Assembly: GCF_001949145.1 (NCBI RefSeq)
Contig: NW_019091404.1
Location: 3,379,502 to 3,439,501, forward strand
DNA length: 60,000 bases
From: Acanthaster planci
Taxonomy: Eukaryota; Echinodermata; Asteroidea; Valvatida; Acanthasteridae
Direction: 5' to 3'
Shown here: positions 36,533-49,200 of the stretch, piece after piece
How positions within the stretch are numbered: the stretch's first letter is position 1
Layout of the letters: each line of letters starts with the position of its first letter
Position numbers and translations under genes: made by a program
Notes under the pieces: generated by a model
Told to the model about the DNA's origin: nothing
Seen by the model: only the letters and a program-made list of their open reading frames with translations
Databases searched by the model: none

Positions 36533-36626
36533 ATGGCTGTCATCATCCGCCACTGGATTTCCACTGTGCGCTTGTTTCTAATCTTATTTGTATCGTATGT
36601 TGTTGGCCAAGTTTGCACATATTATG
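36533..36626 (+). CDS. folate-receptor-like gene exon 1 (signal peptide)
   Basis: Encodes MAVIIRHWISTVRLFLILF and VSYVVGQVCTYY. Donor ATG|GTAAGT, phase 1. Confidence 0.85.
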
Positions 36627-38205
36627 GTAAGTTGTGTCCTTTTTAGTTTTTTATTAGGCAGTGTTTAAACGGAACTGTTAAATATGTGCACTGTACTGTT
36701 CCAGTCTCTTTCTCTTTGGGGGGAGGTAGAGGGGGCTGGGCATGCAAGGCCTACGGTGGACTGGTTCGTCCCTGTGTATAGGGACTGGTAGCTGTCTGCG
36801 GTTTAACGTATATGATTAGCCCTGTCAATTTTGATGCTGAATATGGATGTTTTTGTTAGACCAATAGCTATGCTTTAACCTGTCATGCCAGCATATGTAC
36901 ATGTAGCCATGGTAGGCCCAGCGTGGAGGCCAATATTAAACCAGTTAAACCTCTGTTGATCACAGTGTCACTGAGTGTGGTATTCTTTTTTTTTCAATGA
37001 TTATCATCAATATATCATTTTACGGCAGTTTATTTCTAATCAGTGGTTATTGTGCTAGATTTTAGACCAATGATTACTTTATTGTGAAGTTGTTTAGTAG
37101 CAAAGAAGAGCAAGAGAAATATATCAGCTCCTGCTGGATTGTGCATTGTTTCCTTATTTACATACACCTGGCAGGATTCTGCCGGATTCATTACCTGCTA
37201 CCCGTCCCTACGTTCCAAGGATGTCTGTAAGACGTCTGGAGACTAAGGGACGGGAACCAGTCTAAGGCCAAGACCTAAGGCACCTTTGCGTTGGGGGGGA
37301 GGGTGCTGGGCATGCAGTGGGGGTAATTACCTGTATGATCTGGTAGGCATACCTTTAGTACTTTGGCTTACTAGCAGAGCAGACTTAATAAAAAACAATG
37401 TTGGGCATGATCTGTCGATTCGCATGATCACCTGATCTTAGCCATTTTAGCATGATCAATCAATCTTGTTGCACAATTTGTCAATAATTCTCCCATCAGC
37501 CAATTACATATATTAACTTTTGTTTTCCATCTTTCTTGGTCTTTCTCCAGGTAACTACAGGTACGCTGAGCAGCAATCCAATCTATCCAACTGTACATGG
37601 TATCGTGACATGGCCTGCTGTAGACGTACTGAGGTGTCCTCTGTCTTTGGCAGTATGTTCAAGATCCATGGGGAATCACGTCAGTGCAAATCTCGACTCA
37701 ACTACATGATGTGTTACTTCTGTAGTCCTAATCAAGTGGACTGGTACGACTCGTAAGTATCTCAGTCTCGATTTTAGACAGGCTTGTCATAATGAGTATT
37801 TATTCAGGAATTTCACTCACATACAGGTACACAGACTGTTCAATGTCATTACCTTTTTTTTATTTACTCGTGTTTGGAAACTTAAAGCTTACATGTAGCA
37901 AACGTGATGATGATGATGACACAGATTACCATTTGACTTGTTGAATGTTCAGGAAAGTGGTTATCTGTTCTGACTTCTGTGAAGAAACCTTTGAATTATG
38001 CAAGGATGCTCGGTTAGAGGATAACTCCATTGGAGAGAAATTTGAGTCAGGACGTCACTTCTGTGAGGCCAATAATTTTGAAGTCGTTCCTGGACGAGAG
38101 AGATGCTTCAATTTTGATCCCTCTGCATTTGATTCAGCTGTCAGTATCCAGCCAGGCATCGTGGGTCTCTTTGCTTGTCTGTGTATAGCATTGCTGAAAT
38201 TTTAG
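36533..38205 (+). CDS. folate-receptor-like Cys-rich protein, probably GPI-anchored, 3 exons, 182 aa
   Basis: Exons 36533-36626, 37551-37752, 37953-38205 (549 nt, 182 codons plus TAG). A signal peptide spans about residues 1-26 (hydrophobic core LFLILFVSYVVG). The mature part has 12 cysteines at 28, 46, 54, 55, 77, 86, 89, 104, 108, 115, 136 and 150, an even number fit for disulfides. Diagnostic blocks are NCTWY, a CC pair, LNYMMCYFCSP with WY, VICSDFCEETFELC and RHFCEA. This order matches the folate-receptor-like domain found in folate and riboflavin-binding proteins and at the N-terminus of HHIP-like proteins. Sequons occur at N42 (NLS) and N45 (NCT). The protein ends in a hydrophobic tail (about 164-182) after small residues (SAFDSA), as GPI-anchored proteins do. 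Ligand unknown; folate binding should not be assumed. Confidence 0.82.
36759..37262 (+). mobile_element. MITE-like element, copy B, with terminal inverted repeats
   Basis: The left end GACTGGTTCGTCCC (36759) matches the reverse complement of the right end GGGACGGGAACCAGTC (ending 37262) with a two-base difference. The 504-bp element lies in intron 1 of the folate-receptor-like gene and is homologous to 321-736. It has no coding capacity. No clear target-site duplication was identified, so superfamily is undetermined. Confidence 0.7.
37551..37752 (+). CDS. folate-receptor-like gene exon 2
   Basis: Encodes NYRYAEQQSNLSNCTWYRDM through NQVDWYD, with six of the cysteines. Acceptor CTTTCTCCAG, donor CTC|GTAAGT, phase 2. 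Confidence 0.88.
37953..38205 (+). CDS. folate-receptor-like gene exon 3 (C-terminus, GPI signal)
   Basis: Encodes KVVICSDFCEETFELCKD through the hydrophobic tail IVGLFACLCIALLKF and a TAG stop. Acceptor ATGTTCAG. Confidence 0.88.
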
Positions 38206-38368
38206 CAATAGAGTCAAATTTCTGTTGATGGGATCAATGATGGTCATATGATTACTTAAATACTGCTCCACTGAGGTCAAGGCCTTTCTTTCTAGATCAT
38301 GTAAATAATACATGTGAGTCTACACAACTGGGATCTTGAATAAGAATAGATGCCCAACTTCATCTTGC

Positions 38369-38374
38369 AATAAA
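38369..38374 (+). terminator. poly(A) signal of the folate-receptor-like gene
   Basis: AATAAA 164 nt after the stop codon, followed by a TG/T-rich segment (TGACAACATTGTCATTT), the usual layout of a cleavage site. Confidence 0.6.
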
Positions 38375-39552
38375 CCTGAGTGACAACATTGTCATTTCAG
38401 ATAATAGAGATTGCCCATGTTTACAGTGGACAGAAAAATCGTGCTGTGTTCTCGTCTTGAAAACGGAAAATTATAGATACTCTTACCATGCCATGGACTT
38501 CTCTTAAAATGTTGTTCATTATTCTTGAACAACTTCTGCACACTAGGCCCCAATTTATTTTTATTTTTAAACTCTGAAATGTTTTTGGTCAAGGCCAAAA
38601 GAATTCTTCAGCGGTGATGTCAATTCATCCAAAATGGGATACACATGTACACAAATAAGCATATGGATTACTTGTCATGCTCCCTGTTGCTTCTGTTGAC
38701 TTGTTTTTTTCAATGGAATTAACAAATTTAGCCTTTTGCAGTAGTTGCTTTCCAGTCATTTTTCAGATTTCATTTGTGCAATAAAATTAGTGTATGCAGG
38801 TAATTACAAACTGAAGGCAATCAACTTAAGCCAAAAGTAGCAGTTACAAAATCTGAATTTAAAATCAAACTGCTGTGCGTCTGCAGTTTGTAGGTGAAGT
38901 TGTCAGTCACAACGTTAAAAATAAGTTTGATGTTTGGAGTATGCAATGTGGTTTTTATCATAAATGAATATGAACAGGGTACATATTATTAGTAATTTAT
39001 TTATTGTATCGTGTGAAACTTGCCCAGATGTAGTTTTGTCCTTATTGAATGTGTTTTAATACTCGTAGTTTTATGTCAGGGAAGTATTTATTCGATATGC
39101 TGTTGTCTATGTTTAGATTAGCAACCTACCGTCGTTGTAGGTGTGTCGATTTCAATAGCTATATGCAAAAGTGGAATTTTCGATGTATTTTTTGGTAAGA
39201 TGTTTTTAACAGTAGATTTCTGAAGAATAATTGATGTAAGTCAAGCTTTCTGTCAAATGGTTTGTAATTGAGAATTTAGAGTAGAATCTGTACTTTCAAA
39301 AATTTTGTATACCAGTTTATTTACAAGCACAACAAATATCACAAAGCATGAATTTTGCCAATAATTTATGTGTTTTCTTGCGCCAAGTGTGATCGAAGTA
39401 ATGCGATATGATGTAGATTTTGAATGCCAAAAAATTAGGAACTTCATATACGTGTATTGTAGTTTCTATTTTTACTCGTTTTAGGGAATTTAACTACTGC
39501 TGCATGGTCAAACAGCTGTAAGCATTTTTTGCATTATGTTGTAGCACGGGCA
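38375..39552. other. intergenic, nothing recognised
   Basis: AT-rich non-coding sequence. No coding block or repeat is identified. Confidence 0.45.
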
Positions 39553-39568
39553 CCAACAGAGGGCGCTG
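39553..39568 (+). promoter_or_regulatory. CTCF-like motif
   Basis: CCAACAGAGGGCGCTG resembles the bilaterian CTCF core (CCASYAGRKGGCR), with one mismatch. A similar site is at 28801-28816 on the other strand. Binding is inference. Confidence 0.35.
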
Positions 39569-39594
39569 TAGGTTAGGACAGACCAAGCACGGCT

Positions 39595-39845
39595 TTGGGA
39601 CACGGACGTGTATAATAATAATATCTGGACTCCAATGCCCTTAACCAGCTTATAGAGATCATTTAATCCACTCGCGGCCATTTTACCTAGCCGAATACAA
39701 AGCTTCCCTGGCAATGCCCGCCTGTGTTCTTCCTGACATCAGTAGATGGGAGCCAACCTACGCATTTGTGTTCGGCTCGGTAAAATGGCCCCTGCTTGGC
39801 TTCTTGATACAAAGGCGTTGTCCTGGTTTTTTGTACACGTCCGTG
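39595..39845. repeat. inverted-repeat (foldback-like) element
   Basis: Arms 39676-39701 (GGCCATTTTACCTAGCCGAA, then TACAAA) and 39765-39790 (TTTGTGTTCGG, then CTCGGTAAAATGGCC) are reverse complements with 24 of 26 matches around a 63-base spacer. Further out, CACGGACGTGTA near 39600 recurs inverted as TACACGTCCGTG near 39834. The block is more CpG-rich than its surroundings. Confidence 0.75.
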
Positions 39846-42800
39846 CTTTGGGACAGAAGTAAGAGTTGCGACAATTTCAGTTTTGGAGCCATTTTGGTTC
39901 CAAAGACTACGTGCGTGTTGGTGCACGAAACGATCTATCTTCCAAGTTTGATCCATTGTTTGTCATGCCACCTCAAAGCACTATAATTTATAGCCATTTT
40001 CCAGTCCATTGGTGCATTCCAACGCGTGCAAAAAACATTCTGGAAGCGAAATGACGCCTTATACACGACCTCATGGCTCAAACACCTCTCTGGGACCAGA
40101 CACGACTTCCTCTCGTTGTTTAAATGAAGTAGCAGTGTGAAAAGTTTATTTCTGGTCACTGATTTTTATTCTAATTGCAATTCTAAACAAAGTGTTATTT
40201 TATGCTTGTACTTTTATTCGAATGTAAGAACAACAGGTAAGACAGGACAGGAAGTCTGAAACTCCATCGTGCAATAATGTATTTGATTTATTGCGTTCAG
40301 TGCTGAAGCTTTTGAGAAATGTTATTCACACCTGAAATATTGCATTCTAGAATTACAAATAAAGACAGTGATTTAAAAAAGCACAGTAGGTGAGGCTTAC
40401 TGCGATTTATTATTTTTGGTGAAGTTCTTTATAGGTGTTGCATTTAACGCAAGATGTGTAACGGAGGGATATAAGATAAGGACTACCCTCGTTAGTTTTA
40501 CAAATGTTGTTATTGACCAACTTGAAAACGATTTCATTCATGAGTTATTTCATGGAAAGTACTGGCCTAAAATACTTTTGATTTCATCAGAAAAAAGAAG
40601 TATAGTCTGTTTTTCAAGTATACTTCACCCAGGAATAGTATCGCTGCCCATGCCGGTAATTTAGGAATTAACAAGATGGGTTGGAGCTTTTTTTCCGCGG
40701 TCAACATTGCTCGTTGATTATTGAAGCCATCTCTAGATATCCATACTGTAAAACACGGGCGTATAGCCGACTTGGATGACTGTTAAAATTGGTGACCGTC
40801 TGGTCCACATCACGAGATCAATTACCAGCATGAGATGAGACTGGTAATCAGCAATCAGCACTCCGTCAGGCGCTGGCAAAAATCCTTGAAATTTATCTGC
40901 TTTTCATACGCTTGAGATTGGAAACTAAACAGTAAAGCGTGAAACATACGTCACAGAACATTACTTTTCTACTCCTATTCTCATTCATCATGTAATATAA
41001 CAGCTGTCACCCGAAATGCAATGAAAGTGTTGACATTGAGGGAACAAATTTAAATTACACTCGTAAAAGGGGTACCGTCATCGGTTGACATAAGTAATTG
41101 AAGACTGCAATAAATTAGGAGTAGTAAAACGCCTAGTTTAGGCCCATTCTGAATATATTTTTCGTCTTTCCATTTTCGGTCTTAGTTTTCTGATTTTTAG
41201 GGTGGATTTAACTTATACTGCGTAATTACAAGGTTGAATGGCAATTTCCAAGAGAGAAAAAAATCTTGGATGTAATTATACTGTTTATTATATATGTCCA
41301 AAACATGTCTAGAAAAATTCTTCACCAACAAAGAGATTTCATTTCACTTTTCGTATGCTTTTTTTATGGTTTTTTGCCACGTTAAAGAAACTACACTGTA
41401 CTTGTATTACCGAGTGTAAGGATATATTTCATCCATTTGAACTAAACCAACAAAGAAAAATTGAGAAAATATAAAAATAAAACACACTGCCCTGTTTGAA
41501 CTGGTGTCAGAACATTTCTCTGGGTATAGGCCTTTTGTTAAACCTAGGTCATAATGCCTGATAAAAACAGCTCTCCTTTTAGAAAAAATTCTATGGTTAC
41601 CATAAGAAAACACTGTAAAATTGATAACCTAAAAGTAGATGGCGGAAGAAAGCCAAACAGGAAATATTGGTGCTCAATCCGCACTACTGTGGGCTGTCGT
41701 TTCCTGTGCGTAGTGTCTCCGTCTGTCTGGAACAGTTTCATGTTGCATGCACTCAATATCCTGGCTATACCAAATGACATTTGGTTTACCATTTCTACAT
41801 TTAATTGTATTTATCATCTCAGAGCATCAATTTGTTTCCCCTTTGTATGGAGGTTTCCCGTTGTATGGAGGTACTTTTTGACAAACGATCTATGCAACGA
41901 ACCTTGGCAGATCGTGGGTATATAGATTGATTTAGTGTCTAAAGACAGCCTGGCGGACCATTTACTGTAGGTATGTTGGTTGGAAACGTACGCTCCAATC
42001 CACAATTTTCATTAATTGTTTTTTACTCTTTAAACGGCATTTCCTTCACATGCTGGAACACAAAGTACTTCGGAAATATCTTGTTTGCATCTTCAGACTT
42101 TTATTTCGACCCTACAGACTGCGATTCCAAAAATCCTCAATAAATTGAAATTTCAGGCAAATTAGGTAATCATTTTCGATTTACACAAATAGTCGCTTAT
42201 AGGTATTCCAATCAAAAATAAGAATACCGCGGCAGAGTATTTAAGTTTAAAATTTACGTCTGCCCTGTGAGTGTTTAATGATCAAAGGCTGAGTCGTAAG
42301 GACCGAGATTAATACTAACTGTAGAGAACAACCACAATACGATAAATAATCAAATTCAGCAAGCAACGACTGTCTTATCATTGGACTATGGATAAATGCA
42401 TTCGCACAAGACCTCGCCAGGTCAGTGGGTTGGCAAAATCAACAGGGAATTTGCCAATGTTACTGGTACCAATCATCACCACTTACTGTTGATAAGAAAA
42501 TTTAATGCAGTCGGATACCAGTAAATACATAGCAATATTCCTTTGGTAATATACTAAAATAAAAATAAGTGAATTAAATTAACGGTCCAATATAAAAATA
42601 CGTTATCGATGAAGGTCATTCAGGACATTATTTTTATGAACACCAATCAAGGACGACAAATGGGCCCGTTAATATCATGTCGATAAGCTTGGGATAAAGT
42701 CAAAGACGTTACCATTTACTGCTGCCAGTCTAAGCACTTTATCGTCCCAACTGCTGCAGCGGTGTTTAACAGTACGGCCTGATACCATGACGAACATGAG

Positions 42801-45709
42801 TAAAATTGACACCGAGAAGCAAGAGAAGAAAAATTTGACAAGAAACGAAATCGAATTTGAACGTTACAGCTGATAATACAATATGGTCTTTTTGCTGAAT
42901 CATAGGAATACTTTGTAGGTTGTTGTGCCGGGGGTTTATCTAAAGAAAGATTATCCATTTCCGTAGTTCAAGGATTCGATTTGGTAAAGGGAACTAAGTT
43001 CCCATGCAGCATCGTTGACAGGATGTATGTTATGTGACAAACACCGTGGCGATACATGTTATGTGACAAACACAACCACCCAGCAAACATGACCATTTAT
43101 GGTTCACGTGTGGTTATCAAAATAGGCCTCATAACTATCACGACAAAGTGCATGGTGCAGTATCCCCGCTTTGTCTTTGTTCTCCATGATGTGCCTAGTA
43201 TGGTGACAAGATTTACAAAGGCTTAGAATTTACCATCGAACTTGTAGGTCTAATGTTGACCCTGTTCTCACTACTATTTACGATTCAAAAAATTAAATGT
43301 TTGAATTCTCGCGACTCAACTATATCCCCGAATTTTGTTTCTAGTGTTTAAGACACGAGGCTTCAGGTGCATATAAACAAGAAATCAAGCGAGGAATTGA
43401 ATAGGCACACAATGCGTGTGCGTTTAGATCCCCCATCGACCAAGATCGAAACGTAACACACTTATCGTTATGATTTGAGAGCTGCAGCTGTCTTGAACTT
43501 GTTTACTGTAAACATCTTTGCCGTCGCAAAATTCAAAGAATATATCCCCACCATCATCAAATGAGTCAGCCACAATAAACGCCGTGGTTTGATAGTATGA
43601 CTATCCTAAACAACGACAGACAAGGTGAAGACTTAGCAAGTTCAGCTGATGGGCTTTGGCGGTCATCGTATAGACAGTGACTAGTTTCCTGTTTTGGGGA
43701 AAAGCCACTGGACAACGGAAACTGTATGTAATCCATCCTGCGTCGCTTCCAACGGTTTCCCGTCTGCACCACCTGCTTGCTCGGTTTTCTGGTCCATTCA
43801 GGTCGATTGGCATGATAAACTTGGAATATAGGCCCACATGTACTTGTCACTATTCGCCTTCTGTTTTCAGTGGTCACTAAGCATAGGATCTTTATCTTAT
43901 TTCTTTCAACCGGTACAGTATTTGCTTTCAGGAAGAAACAACAACATCATTAGCAGCACCCAGAAATGAGGAATGATAGCCTTCACCAACCAAATGTTTC
44001 CATTAGCTCATGCACTTGACTGGTGACATTCACACACAGTTCACTTTATTATGATTTACGATTTGATTCAGCTGCTTAAAAAAATGAAACTTGCTAGGAA
44101 TGTTTGCTTTCACTTGCTGCAACGATTCTTAATGTTGCAGTCACTATAGGATTAAATTCAAAGCGAACATGTCCTGGAGTTACCAAGCAACCTACGCCCT
44201 GGCAGTGGGCAGAACTAAGCTGAAACAGAATCCAATGATTTTATGAAAGAAGAGTCTTCACAATTTTTTTTTTTTTTTTTTTTACAGCCACGTCTACATT
44301 GCCCACCTGCCCCCATATTAACATGCATAACTGCAGAGTACAGTCGTTGACCGTCTGACAAAACCGAGAACAGGAGTAATTTACTCTGAAATGAATTTCG
44401 CCCCCCCCCCCACATTTCCAACTTAGGGTACGTTTGAACCTTGGCAAAAATCACCAACACTTTATTTCAACCCTTTTATCTGCATTAAATTCTGACTTCC
44501 TGGTCAGGCTTCATTAATTGGTCTGACGCGTGATAAAATTCAAATTTGCCGACAGTGCACAATGCACATGCTCCCGACTGCACTACTTTGCACAAACGAT
44601 AAAAGACAAAATAACAACTAAAGCCAGCTCTCTCCTGCACGGAACTATTTATCACCATCCAAGTTTCGGCGATTCGCCGAGGTCAGTCTGTTGTATAATT
44701 CAACCACCTTCTTTTTTGCGATAAGTCACGTTAAACTCAATTGAACTCTATCATTCCAAGATACTGAAAACGTTAAAACTTTACGTTTCTTATTTTTCTT
44801 CGGAAAACTATCATTCTGTATTTCAAAGATATCGTAAAATTTTGTGTGAAAAATCGTATCATTGGAATTTAGATCTACACTCCCCTAAAACTTGGCATTG
44901 CACTCTGAATTTCAAAGAACATTTTGTGGTGAAATCCCTAATCGGATTTCTGTACAAATCACGTAGTAACGTGGATGGGTTACTATTCTAGACTGTTGAC
45001 TATTGGTCGACATACAATTGAACTAACATGCAGCAGCCGTCGGTTTGATGCACCACTAGCACAGATCGATGGCATCAGAAACTTGACTGGGTTACCAAAA
45101 CGCCTCGTGCGCGCAGGTGGTGTGGCATGTGGGAAAGCTAGTCCGTGTTCCGGTGTCGATGAACAAATACCGAGCTTTCCTGTCAGTCTCAACAACTGAA
45201 ATCACTGGCAGGTTCAGAATGGATTTCATGTTTCTGCACAATTCACGGCTGAATTAGGATGCACGCATGTCAGTTGTTCTATCAAGTCTCCGCAGTTACT
45301 ACTACCTACATGTATCGATTGGTCGCTTGCAGTTTGTGACTTGCTTTCCTTAGGATGCGGTGTGCGGCAAGTTCCTGACGTTCCTTTACGGTTTTTAACT
45401 GAGTCATTAGAAAGCGGTCTTCAGTAAGATTTGACTGGGTGAGCTTGTTAATTCAGTCTACTGATATCCCTGTGAATCACCGAGGATCGTATTGGGCGGG
45501 AAGATGACAGTATTACTGATTTAATTAGGCTTTTGTGATCGCCGACTCCGATGCATTATGGAACAGCTGTGTGGATAGCGGTTCGATAAGGTCGGTGTTA
45601 CGACTGAAACAACCCTAGGCAATGACCAGGTCATGAGAGTGGCCCATGCACTGAGGAGTTTAAACTCATCTCTCGGACCGGATATTTCTTGGCAATCACT
45701 CCAGCCACG
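39846..45709. other. intergenic region upstream of the GPCR
   Basis: No gene can be supported. Open frames at 41554-41925 and 43566-43877 (minus) lack domains and splice context. There is a T run followed by TACAG at about 44267-44285 and a C run near 44401-44412. A short imperfect direct repeat (TATGTTATGTGACAAACAC) occurs near 43028 and 43057. A 5' non-coding exon of the GPCR could lie here. Confidence 0.4.
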
Positions 45710-46217
45710 ATGACCAACACAACAGACTCTAATTTCTACCCATCGGCCACCGCCACATTACAAGACAATAGCACCAGGTTAGCCACCTCACCATGGGCAG
45801 AAACTGTCACAGATTCCCCTACACACAGTGACATATCCACAGCTGAGAAGGTCATCGAAGCTCTACTCCTTAGTGTGATTTGTCTCGTCGCTTTCTCGGG
45901 GAATGTTCTCTTATGGTGCGTCATTGTGCGTAATAAAGCCCTCCGTACCACCTCTAACGCCTTAGTACTTTGCCTGAGTAGTGCCGATGTCTTGGTGTCT
46001 GTATGCAACATGCCTATAACCATCTTTACCATCGTTAAAGGAAATCAGTTTTTCTCGAACGAACTGTGTGTTGTGCTTGGCTTTGCTAACATGACTTTCT
46101 TCATCGCATCTGTGATGTCCTTAGCAGCTATAAGTCTTAACCGATATGTACTAATAGTCCACCCCAAAAGATTCAAGGCCATCTATACAATACGGAACAC
46201 TGGTTTCGTCATATTGG
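45710..46217 (+). CDS. GPCR exon 1 (N-terminus to TM4 start)
   Basis: Residues 1-169 plus one base. Starts MTNTTDSNFY and ends IRNTGFVIL. Donor TTGG|GTGAGT; the frame stops just past it. Confidence 0.92.
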
Positions 46218-49200
46218 GTGAGTAGACTTTCCCATTGTAAGTTTCTTTGTAATTAATTTATTATTTTACAAGTTAAGCTAGATTCACATTACATTCAAAA
46301 GATTTAATTAAATATAAAACAGGTTGTAGAATGTCATAATTTGTCGCCTTTACGGTACTTTAATAAATGAACATTTCTTCAAAAAATATTCGGTTTAATT
46401 GTAAATGATAACAACTCTGGTTGGAGCTCTAATTGATTTTGTTTGAAATTATGAGGTATACACAAAAATTGTGCTTGTTTAGAGTGACAGTTTTCCGATA
46501 AAGTGTTAAAAAACGGAGAATTTCATACATCTCCACTATGGTTCCCTGCATGGGTTCATCTGGGCACTCAGTTTTGCCTAGTATTTGCGTATGAACCAAT
46601 GCCAGATGAATGCTTCGTTAAAAATTGTAGGTCCTGGTAATACAATTTGTTTCTGTCTTTGCTCGGGTTCCCACTGTCACAAATTAAGTTAGCAATGTCC
46701 TTGACCCCGCAATTGTTTGTATAAAGTAAATAACACAAATGCCAGATGATAAATTTCCCCCCTTTTGTCAACAAAATAATTTCCGAGAAACGTGTAAGTA
46801 GTTTTCCCTGCATGCTGAAGGACAATATTCAGTTTCACACGGAATATTTGGTTGGCTTTGTTTAGCCACGCATTTTGCTTTCGTGACGAAATGATTATCG
46901 CGCTGACAGGAATGTAGCTGTTTGCCTAAATACATTGTCGTTGTCATGGTACACCGATGGCAACAAATAATAAGAATTAATAATTTAGTCATTCATAAAG
47001 CGCAAATTTCATCTAGCTATGTTCAAATGCGCTTTACAATGAAGACATTAAGCGTGGAACAATGAATACATTTACACATGGTTGAGCCGATGGCATACAA
47101 GGGCGCCTCGGGCAGCTGCCAAACGACCCACATTCACCGACATCAGTGAAGAGGAGATAGTAAGAAGCAGTTACAGTTTTAGAGGTGGAAGGAAAACTCC
47201 AGAGGAATAAGTCTGGGTAAAACCCACGGAGTAAGGTAAGGACTGAAAACCCAATCCACATGTGGACAGGGCCGGGAATCGATCCCGGGAAGACGAGGGA
47301 AGAACTACCTTGCCAACCCAACTCTCCATGCACTTGTGTTATTATTCATTGACAAGAGTCAGACCTGCGGCAATCAGGGGACATGGAAGGGCAACATAAA
47401 CAATGCATCTGTTCTATTCACTCCGTTCTAAACCTATTTCGTGGAAATCGTGTAAAATGATCAATGAATATTGTAAGTGGGAATGAGTACTGCAAAGACA
47501 GACTTTTAGATGCAATTGCTAGTGAGACACGGCAAATCAATTTGGGGCCTTGCTGGGGGATTTGTTTATTGGCCAAATCAATAATGAGGGCTGATATTTC
47601 ACCGGTTTCGGTAGATAAAGTCAGTTTCACTTTCGACACAGACGGAATTTGTTCAAACGCTTAATCATGTTCGGAGTTTGTGTTGTAGAATTGTAGCATT
47701 AGATTAGACATAAATTGAAGTCGGATAATTGCTATAGGCAATGCACGCATCACATGCGAATTGAAATATAATCGAATCAAGTCACAGAAATGGATCATTC
47801 TCCATTCATGTATCTAACGATATTACTTCAACTCAATTTCTTGTAGAAAGCAATACTTAGTGTTGTACCTTTTTAATCGAGTGCTGTGCAGCATGTACCT
47901 GAAGCCCTAAACCAATCGATCCAATTACATTTAAGGCTGTATCTTCTTTCTAAATGGAATTAAAACTATGAGTGAATTGACCTGAACACAAGAAACCAAT
48001 CAACATCCTGTTGTTTGCTCGCAAAAAAATTGTGATCGAAAAACCAATCGGTATCCACCACCTGTTGTTCCACGCTGCGCATTTCCAGTGAGGATCGAAA
48101 CGTGATCGACCTTTTTTCGAGATTCAGAACTATGTTAGATAAACAAAAATTGTCATCGTTTTATTGGCGTTCTTCCAACTAAGTCGGCAGCTCTAACGAC
48201 AAACGTTTACTTTTTTCTCTTGTACTCCATTCGCACTTTTATTCAAAGTTCATTCTGGACATTTATTTCTGTTTGAAATTTAACCCTCCCCCCAAAGTCC
48301 CCACTCCTTGTTCGTATCAGACCATTTGAATAACATATAGTCATACACCATCAGCGCTTTACACTGCAAAAACTCTGGTGTTAAAATCGACACTTTTGGT
48401 GTTATCAGATGACCACACAGGGTGTTACTTTAACACCGCTGGTGTTACTTTGCACTTTCACCTGCAAGAGTTATAATGCAATGGAGGATGTTAAAAGTAA
48501 CACCAAAATGTTTACCACCAGTGAAAAATGTTATTGTAGTCCTCTGATAACACCGGGGGTATTAAATCTGCACACGAGTCCTTGTACTTACCTTGATATC
48601 CCAATTTTCAACCAAACGACTTCTCACTGATTACAAATGGAGCAATAAAGATAGTTATCCTGGAGCTACATATCTCTCTATTGCTAATGTACCTTTACGA
48701 AGAGACGAGTCAACGTTGATGCAAAGTATAGATCGTCTTGACGAGGATGATTGCAGCTGCTATACTGATGTTAATCTTTGTGCATCCATTCCAGTGGCTG
48801 TTTACAAGGACGTTAGGGGAGGGTCATTCAGAGCTTAGCTTAGCAGAGATAGAGATAGTAATGCTAAGTGCATGTCCCTACGGAATGGAAAATCTCGACA
48901 ACATCTGTTCACAAGAAAGACATGGGTAGCCGACATTCGGTCCCAAACAACATTAACAGATTAAAAAGATAACTGCGTTCACAAGATATAATTTTAAGGG
49001 TAACATTAAGAGATTAAGCACTGAAAATGGATCTGAGACACTATTTTATTCATTGTGTGTATCATTTTTGAGCGGTGCATTTCGAACCAATCCAAAAAGA
49101 ACTTTCAAAGACACTTCATCTCATAATGCGAATATAAAAAGTGCACCTAATTTGCTCAATTAGTTGAACTATACATAATTCCACGGGATGACATAAATGC

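Noticed and set aside
41554-41925. 123-codon frame as a gene
   Set aside because: No domain, no splice context, and composition like the surrounding DNA.
43566-43877. 103-codon minus-strand frame
   Set aside because: Overlapping frames are open on both strands through a locally stop-poor stretch; no family resemblance.
44975-45199. Small gene just upstream of the GPCR
   Set aside because: Opposite-strand frames are equally open and no motif or splice pattern supports it.
45689-45709. GPCR start at 45689
   Set aside because: The codon there is TTG. The first in-frame ATG is at 45710.
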